Part shown: positions 57,716 to 64,000 of the stretch, piece by piece | Position numbering within the stretch: the first letter of the stretch is position 1 | Layout: each line of letters starts with the position of its first letter | Assembly (NCBI GenBank): GCA_963555705.1 | Contig: OY743172.1 | Coordinates: 26,473,446-26,537,445 of the forward strand | DNA from: Ligustrum vulgare | Taxonomy: Eukaryota; Streptophyta; Magnoliopsida; Lamiales; Oleaceae | Length of the DNA: 64,000 bases | Direction of reading: 5' to 3' | Program-made: the position numbers and the translations under genes | The notes under the pieces: model-generated | What the model was told of the DNA's origin: nothing | The model's database searches: none | The model's input: only the letters and a program-made list of their open reading frames with translations

Positions 57716-59194
57716 ATTAAAAAAAAAAGATATAAGTCAGATACAAACCCATTATCCTGCTGTGGAAGTTCACCAACAATATTCACTTGTAGAGGGTCGA
57801 TGTGTTCTTTGCCATCAACAATTTCTGGTCTCCAAATGTCAGAAATGATCATTATGTGAGGAAGCATTTCAGCAAACGGTAGGACAACCCTTGTCAAAGT
57901 GTCCCCCTTAAATGAGTTATCCAAAGAGTTGTATGTATTCAGACACTTCTTTGAGATGTCAAACTCTGCAAGAATTCAATGTGCATGATCCTTCATGCAC
58001 AATGGAATTAAAACAATATCAACTTCAATCCAGTTGGTTCCATCCAATAGTTGCTCACCAAATGCATAAATGATAAGGGAATCCTGGTCCGCGAGTTTGG
58101 AGTGATCTTTAGACCATTGAGGGTAAATTCCTCTAATGCACGAAGCAAAGCAACAGTGAGTAGTTGTTATCCTATTCTTCATATTTTTCCCAAACTTTGC
58201 CATTTTTTGCAGGTGATAAAAGCATTCATCAATGTGCTGCACAAAAATGACAAAACACAATCAAAAAACAACTCACATACCCTTCAACCCATACTTATCA
58301 ACAAATAAAAGTAATTTACAAATTGTACCGTGCAAGCCAGTGAGTTCTCCTTCTCACGCAACTCATACCACCAATATTTTGAATTGTTGTCCATCACACC
58401 AAGCTTTAGAGGAGGTTTAATGTCGGGATTTGGGAACTTTTTCTTCCTACAAAAATTACACATTTTTCTTAAATGTAATCAACATACAAAGTGTAATCAG
58501 CTACAATTGAAATTAGTAAGTTAGAATTGTAACCAATTGTAACTAACAATAGTATTTATTTTAGATAATGTAACTAGTTACAAATGACAATTGTAATTGT
58601 TCTAACCTGTTATTTTTCTTATATCCAATATTAAACCATTTGTGAAATGCAACAACGTCTTCCTCATTTGGCTGATTTAAACCAAATTGAAAAGCACATT
58701 TTGCTTCTTTGTTCAAGCGACTTCCCTCTTCTTGTGGGGTAGACAGATTACCGGTAAAAGAGGATTGCAAGAGTCTGGATTTTATTAGTTTCCTTCTCAC
58801 TGGGATGTCTACAGATTCAGGGGTAAATTCAATCACTTCATCGTGGCCCTGAAAAACATTATAAAAGTATAAATTTTAGCTAATGAATTGTTAAAAACTA
58901 ATTATAACCGACTGATAAATTTACATACAGGATCAGGTAAAGAAGGGTTAGAAACTTCAGTTGAAATAACTCTAGGAATCAGCTGATTGTCCTCATCAGC
59001 CTACAAATGAGGGAGAAATAAAATCAGTAAAAAGAAAAAAACCTCATTACATTGTTACAATTAAAATAATGCAACGCATTTATTTATTTGTAATCAAAAC
59101 ATAAAAAAAAAAAATACATACCAACTTTTTCTCTATAAAAAGCTTCTCATTTTTTTCCAGCTCTTTCAACACTTCTTCTGTAAAAAACAAATCG

Positions 59195-59286
59195 TAATCA
59201 TTCGGATCACCACCACGAACATATGCCCTTAAACTACTAATGCCAATATTAATATTACGAGAAGGCTTATCACCATCTAAACTAGG

Positions 59287-59324
<38 letters not shown>

Positions 59325-60110
59325 CCTCCCCGACACCCTCAAAGGTGAGTCCTTTTCACGATCTTTTGCATCAACATTCTTCACAAAACACAGTAAAAAA
59401 AAAACAAAAAATTACTCAATAAGATAACAGATACTGAGAAACTACAACTTTAATTAGTTAGTTACAATTGCTCTTAATTGCAATTGTACAATTGCAAATA
59501 AGATACATTTGTAATTAGATACAATACAATATGCAATTAAATAATAGTTACCTCAGGTCCCAATTTATTTTGTTCAGCATCATGAGCAGACTCCTCTAAA
59601 CTACTAATACCAAGATTGAAGTTGGGTGAAGGAATATCATCATCTAAAACACGATTTTCTAGCTCAGGCTGCAACACCCTTGAAGGTGGTTCCTTTCCCG
59701 GATCCTTTACATCAACATTCTTCGATAAAAAAACAGTAAAAAGTAAATATTAATCAATTTAACTACAATTCAAATTATTTAGTTAGATTGTAACTAAATT
59801 GTAACTAATTACAATTAGTTAGATTGTAACTAATTGCAACTAATTACAATTAGTTACAGTAGTATTTATTTTCATAATTGTAGACAGTTATAGTTGTAAT
59901 TAGTTACAATACAGTATGCAGTTTAATGACAGTTACCTCAGGTCCCAATTTATTTGGTTCAGTGTCATGAACAGACTTCTCTAAACTACTAATGCCAATA
60001 TTGAAATTAGGTGAAGGAATATCATCATCTAAAACACGATTTCCTAGCTCAGGCTCCAACACCCTTGAAGGCGAGTTCTTTTCTGGATCCTTTCCATCAA
60101 CATTCTTCGG
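59195..60110 (-). repeat. Triplicated exon in the ULP-like gene
   Basis: Three units of about 170 bp lie in tandem, separated by introns with palindrome repeats: 60110-59940, 59725-59570 and about 59385-59225. The first two carry cctctaaactactaat-like and aacacccttgaagg words and encode ISSLEKS/ISSLEES and DDDIPSPNFN. In the third, a CT microsatellite replaces the middle. Confidence 0.85.
59289..59330. repeat. (CT)n microsatellite inside an exon copy
   Basis: About 16 CT units followed by ccctccctcccc, within the third exon copy of the ULP-like gene. Confidence 0.9.
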
Positions 60111-60512
60111 AAAAAAAAAACAGTAAAAAAATAAATTTTAATCAATTTAACTACAATTTAAATTGTAACTAATTGTAATTACAATTGAAATTAGTTACAA
60201 CTAGTCACAATATTATTTATTTCAAAAATTGTAACTAGTTGCGTTTTGTAACTAAATACAATTGTAATTAGTTACAAATAAGTTACAATTGTATTTAGTT
60301 ACAAAAAGTTACAATTGTAATTAGTTACAATGAGTTACAATTGTAACTAATTACAATTGTAACTTATTGTAATTAGTTACAATAAGCTACAATTGTAATT
60401 AGTTACAATTGTAGCTTATTGTAATTAGTTAGAAAAAATTACAATTGTAATTAGTTAAAAGTTACAATTGTTAATTACAAAAAAATAATGAATTACAACG
60501 GTAACTAAACAA
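59440..60512. repeat. TTACAATTGTAA palindrome arrays between ULP exons
   Basis: Blocks at about 59440-59560, 59760-59935 and 60130-60512 fill the introns between the triplicated exons and the coiled-coil exon. The last block is colinear with 44466-44760. Confidence 0.85.
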
Positions 60513-62079
60513 TTAAAACCTCTTGTCCCAGATTAGGGGCAGCATTGCACTCTGATTTCTTATCCTTCACCCCTTCTTTTAAAATATCCAGAAAATCAGA
60601 AATCATTGTTTTGAATTCAGTTGTCAAGCTACAAATTTCAGACTTCATTGTTGTCATACTACTAGCTAGCTCCTTCTGCCTATCTTCGATAGCAGCCAGC
60701 CGGTCACTACGTTCACATTCCAATCTCTGAATCTTTAATTCAATATACTCTAATTGTTTCCTTAGTTCCTTCATCAATTGTGCATCATCCCCCTGTAACA
60801 TAACAAACACACATCATATAAGCTCGTGCCCATTTTCTAAATGTGATATATGTTTAGATTATTAGTATTCAAAAAAATAAAAATAATAAACCTTATTTCT
60901 TTCATCAGGAGAACCTGATGTCTATGCACCCTTCCCAAGATCCATGTTTGGTAATTGTGACTGCTCACCAATCGTGTTCTCATTTGCAACATTCGCCTCT
61001 GGTGTGAACTCAACTGTGCATTCCACACCTTCAAAATCCAATGGCAAGTGAGGCTTTGGAAACAACCCCTCACAGTATCTTTGGGCCAACTCCAGGTTAT
61101 TAGGTTCAAAAATTTTCACCTCCAGCTGCAATTCATTAAAGGAAATTTATGAGTCAATCACATTACAAATTATAATAAAAATAAAATATATTGCCAAAAT
61201 GTAATCACCTCACTATCTCCAAAAAAATTGTCAACAAAGGTAGTGGCAGTCACATGTGCTGAAGATGACCAGCTGACAATCCTTGGGAACAGCTGACAAT
61301 CCTTGGGAACGATTTATCAATCTTCTTACAAATATTAAGCCCCAGGCATGGAATTGTTTCATATATCCATACTTGAAAGGCAAGTATGAAACCATTGAGC
61401 CTGTAACTAATGGATGGCTCCCTGCCCAAAGCAACCTTCTCAGCAGATTTCTTCATTACAGTCTTCAGAGATTTCAGGGTTACATTAAACAAATCCTTGC
61501 CCCAAGGAATTACATCCCTCTCTGCTGAATCAACCATTCTCATAATAACATCATCAAAAACCTTGCGGGACTTGCTCATGTAAAAAAATGAAGATATCAG
61601 ATACAAAATGGCAAGCAACACCCTATCTTCATCAGAGATAATATTTTCAGAAAATTAAAATATGTATTCAATATCCTCTTTGTCCATACTATCCAACTCT
61701 TCGAAGTAAGCTTCCCTAATTCTACAAATACCAGACATGTACTTTGACTTGTCAATCTCCCTCAAGCATCTCAACCCGGAAATTAAACAAAATTCCTCTA
61801 CCCCAAACTTCACTCTTTTTCTCTCAATGTCAAACCACATTTCTTCAATGTTTTGTTGCTTAACTTCCCTAAGCAACACAGCATGAATAAGCTGAGGCTG
61901 CAGAATGATATCCTTCATATCCAAATATCTTCCAAAACATGTGCACTGAAATAAATTTTTCTGCACATTGTTTAATCTAGCATTTAAATTTCTAATCACA
62001 TCGTTGGGGCTAGCCACCACCACGCTAGATTTAAACCAGTGTTCCGGTTGCAATATAAAGTCTCAATCCTATACGTGTG

Positions 62080-62398
62080 ATAAATTACAATTAATAAATT
62101 CTTGCATAAAAAAAAAAACAGTAGTCTCTGTAATTTCAAAATGTAACTAATTACAATTTGTAACTAGGTTACAAAACTACATATGACTGCGTATGTAATT
62201 AGGTTACAATTAATAAATTCTTGTATATATAAAAAAAAAACAGTAGTCTCTGTAATTTCAAAATGTAACTAATTACAATTTGTAACTAGGTTACAAAACT
62301 ACATATGACTGCATATGTAATTATGTTACAATTTTTTTGCAACTGTAATTAAGTTACAAAACTACAACTACTTAGTTACAATTTCCTTACTTCTAAAG
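62080..62398. repeat. Duplicated intron block with TTACAATT-type words
   Basis: The segment with cagtagtctctgtaatttca and ggttacaaaactacatatga occurs twice in tandem (about 62115-62215 and 62240-62330) in the first ULP intron. Confidence 0.8.
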
Positions 62399-62934
62399 CA
62401 TTAAAGTTAAAAATGAGTTTACCACCGTCATATTCTCTGATTTCTTGGACACATTTCCACCAGGCCTCTTCTTCGTAACATTCGATTTTGAAGAACTTAT
62501 GTCAACGACCTTGGCATCTACTCTACGCCTCTTCTTTGAAGCCTTGCTTTTGGACGACGATAACTCGACAACATCTCTAGATGTTTTTTCAGGAGGCAAG
62601 CGAGTATTGTCCATAGGAAGAAGATTAGAGAAATAACGGCGTGTTCGGTGAATGTAGGAATGAAAGACGACTAGGCTGCTTATTATGGATACAGGAACGA
62701 AGATATGGCGGTTACCGGAGCTCGCACGACCGGAATGAAAGTGCACGAACAGGGCGTGGGAGAGCAACGGTTGAAGACGCATGAAGGGAGAAAGAATGAA
62801 CTGATTAGGGTTTCGAATTTTTGGTTTTATATACTTATTAACCAAACCTGATTTTGTAAAATATTTTAAAACTAACTAATTTTAAAAAATTAAGAGTAAA
62901 AAGCATTATGGGCCGTAATTAGCCCTTTTTCTTT

Positions 62935-63277
62935 CATATTTGTACTATTAATACTCATTTTCTTTAAAACCCTACAAGTTAGAATGTATGAACAATGAAG
63001 CCTCTTTGGAGAGCATTTGTGAGGTAAAATTCCTCAACTTAATCTTGTTTCTCTTTTGAGAAATTATGCTCAACTTCATGTGAATTTTATGAATCTTGTG
63101 TTGTTGGAAGAAATCTATGAACTTGTTTATTTCTTTCCATTGGGTTAAGGATTATTCCTTGAAATTTTGGTTAGAGTAAGCTTGGGTTTAGGTTTATTTT
63201 ACCACTTTTGCTTTCTTGGGTTGATACAAAAATTGTTGTGAGAATTTTTGGTTCAAACACCAAAGGGGTTCGCATCA
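62935..63277 (+). repeat. 3' LTR of element E, right part
   Basis: It continues the LTR of E after MULE F and ends ggggttcgcatca, identical to the 5' LTR end, followed by the target duplication catcg. Confidence 0.92.
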
Positions 63278-63282
63278 CATCG

Positions 63283-64000
63283 AGTAATAAGTATCGAATA
63301 CGAAACTCAATTATATGAAATTGATTTTGAGTGAATACAATGGAATTAGGAGGGTTCAATTTATAGATTTTAATGTGTCTCTTCGAATGATTGCATCTTT
63401 TGGCACAAATTCATGTCAACTATTAGATTGAACCATTTCATGATTGATGGTGTAGATTGCATCTTATCAAAAGTCATGACTCTTTATTATACACACTAGT
63501 ATTCGCACACGTGCGTTGCACAGAAGTGTTAATGTCTAATTTTTTAACCTGAAATATTGGAAAAAAAAAAAGGACAACGGAATAAAATAGCTCAAAATAT
63601 AAATTCATCATACAAATAGTAAAAGTTTAACAATTAAAATACGACAATTACAGGAAATTTAAATTAAATTAATTAGCAAGCGAAATAGAACAATGACCCA
63701 TCCATTTGCAAATTGTTGAAAAGAGATAGTTACAAATGCATTATTTTGTTTATTAAAAAAAAAAAAAAAATCGATGTCCTTTTTGAATTTTTTTTAGTAT
63801 GAACACATGTCGTATTAAATTGAATTTTTAATTATAATGTACTTACATTAGTTTATAAACATACTCATATATAAAAATAAATTTGTCAACATTACAAATA
63901 ATTGTATGATTTCAAATAATTACGTTATTCTTAAATTATGATATAGAACGAATTTCTTTTTTTTTTTCCATATAATAACAATTTTGTATATTAATTGTAT
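63283..64000. other. AT-rich intergenic DNA right of stack 2
   Basis: No gene is supported. A Helitron-like end on the minus strand (hairpin gtgcgttgcac at 63511-63521, CTAGT at 63495-63499) resembles the one at 31894-31923. Confidence 0.5.

Larger units (their letters stand above)
57098..62614 (-). pseudogene. DUF1985 - ULP1-like C48 cysteine protease gene of MULE F (broken)
   Basis: A many-exon gene read from the right end of F. Exon 1 starts at ATG 62614 (MDNTRLPPEKTSRD) and is Lys/Arg-rich with KKRRR, a likely nuclear signal. Next is DUF1985 (62053-61310): CFGRYLDMKD, KRVKFGVEEFCLISGL, AFQVWIYETIP. Then a coiled coil (60800-60510), three copies of one exon, and a C-terminal peptidase region: WWYEL, HIDECFYHL, IEVDIVLIPLCMKDHAH, TYNSLDNSF, ELPQQDNG and HDCGIFIIKFAEF with the catalytic Cys (about 57270). 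ULP1 enzymes remove SUMO. Lesions: stop at 61655, a 20-bp duplication at 61271-61310, TGA at 57976-57978 for the Trp after the catalytic His, and Asn where the catalytic Asp is expected. Introns are full of palindrome repeats. Confidence 0.88.
42078..62925. mobile_element. Mutator-like element F carrying MURA and a ULP1-like gene (9-bp TSD)
   Basis: It starts GGGCTAAGTAC and ends GTAATTAGCCC, so the terminal inverted repeat is only about 11 bp. tttttcttt lies directly on both sides (42069-42077 and 62926-62934), the 9-bp duplication typical of Mutator elements. It contains a MURA-type transposase pseudogene on plus near the left end and a DUF1985/C48 protease pseudogene on minus near the right end, converging as mudrA and mudrB do in MuDR. 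Its span is 20.8 kb; without the fold-back element and Athila D it is about 10.4 kb. ULP-bearing MULEs (Kaonashi-type) are known in plants, so the class is recognisable. Confidence 0.93.
39402..63277 (+). mobile_element. Non-autonomous LTR retrotransposon E, 3' LTR split by MULE F (TSD catcg)
   Basis: 5' LTR 39402-40099, iMet primer site, a single 340-aa ORF, polypurine tract, and a 3' LTR in two pieces (41599-42077 and 62935-63277) separated by a Mutator-like element. catcg lies at 39397-39401 and 63278-63282, proving that both ends belong to one element. Without the insertion it is about 3.0 kb. No RT or integrase is present, so it must have relied on enzymes of another element. Confidence 0.92.

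Overview
The window is nuclear DNA of a flowering plant, probably a dicot. The evidence is an AT-rich background, tRNA-iMet and tRNA-Asp primed LTR retrotransposons, Mutator- and hAT-type DNA transposons, and one intact host gene: a clade A protein phosphatase 2C of the HAI (highly ABA-induced) type. Nothing bacterial is present and there is no CRISPR array. The species cannot be named from the sequence.

Most of the window is two stacks of nested transposons. Insertion order can be read from target-site duplications (TSDs) and from host reading frames that resume after each insertion. STACK 1 (5.4-30.9 kb) is one chromodomain Ty3/gypsy element, 'A', on the + strand. It is cut by (i) an 11.4-kb Athila element 'C' (7707-19139, TSD gtgat), which itself holds a solo LTR (9639-10398); (ii) a 6.5-kb unit 'B' (20595-27071, TSD taagg) with gypsy coding on the - strand and a hAT miniature element inside it (23576-24308, 8-bp TSD tctatggt); and (iii) a 2.48-kb solo LTR 'G' (28334-30815, TSD gatcg). 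Element A resumes in frame after each one.

From 30.9 to 39.4 kb lie AT-rich repeats (a 697-bp tandem duplication, a Helitron-like end, MITE copies) and the PP2C gene on the - strand (37904-36028, four exons, 412 codons). Its third intron appears to be GC-AG, and CACGTG (ABRE/G-box) elements lie upstream.

STACK 2 (39.4-63.3 kb) starts with a small non-autonomous LTR element 'E' (TSD catcg). Its 3' LTR is split by a 20.8-kb Mutator-like element 'F' (42078-62925, 9-bp TSD tttttcttt, ends GGGCTAA...TTAGCCC). F carries a MURA transposase pseudogene on + near its left end and a DUF1985/ULP1-type (C48) cysteine protease pseudogene on - near its right end, so the two converge as mudrA and mudrB do in MuDR. 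F has also taken a 1.5-kb fold-back element (42928-44465) and a second Athila 'D' (47814-about 56722). The introns and spacers of F, but no other part of the window, are filled with palindromic repeats based on TTACAATTGTAA. This F system is the most interesting part of the window.

All transposon genes here are broken by stops, frameshifts or deletions. Athila D is the best preserved. The PP2C is the only gene that looks functional.
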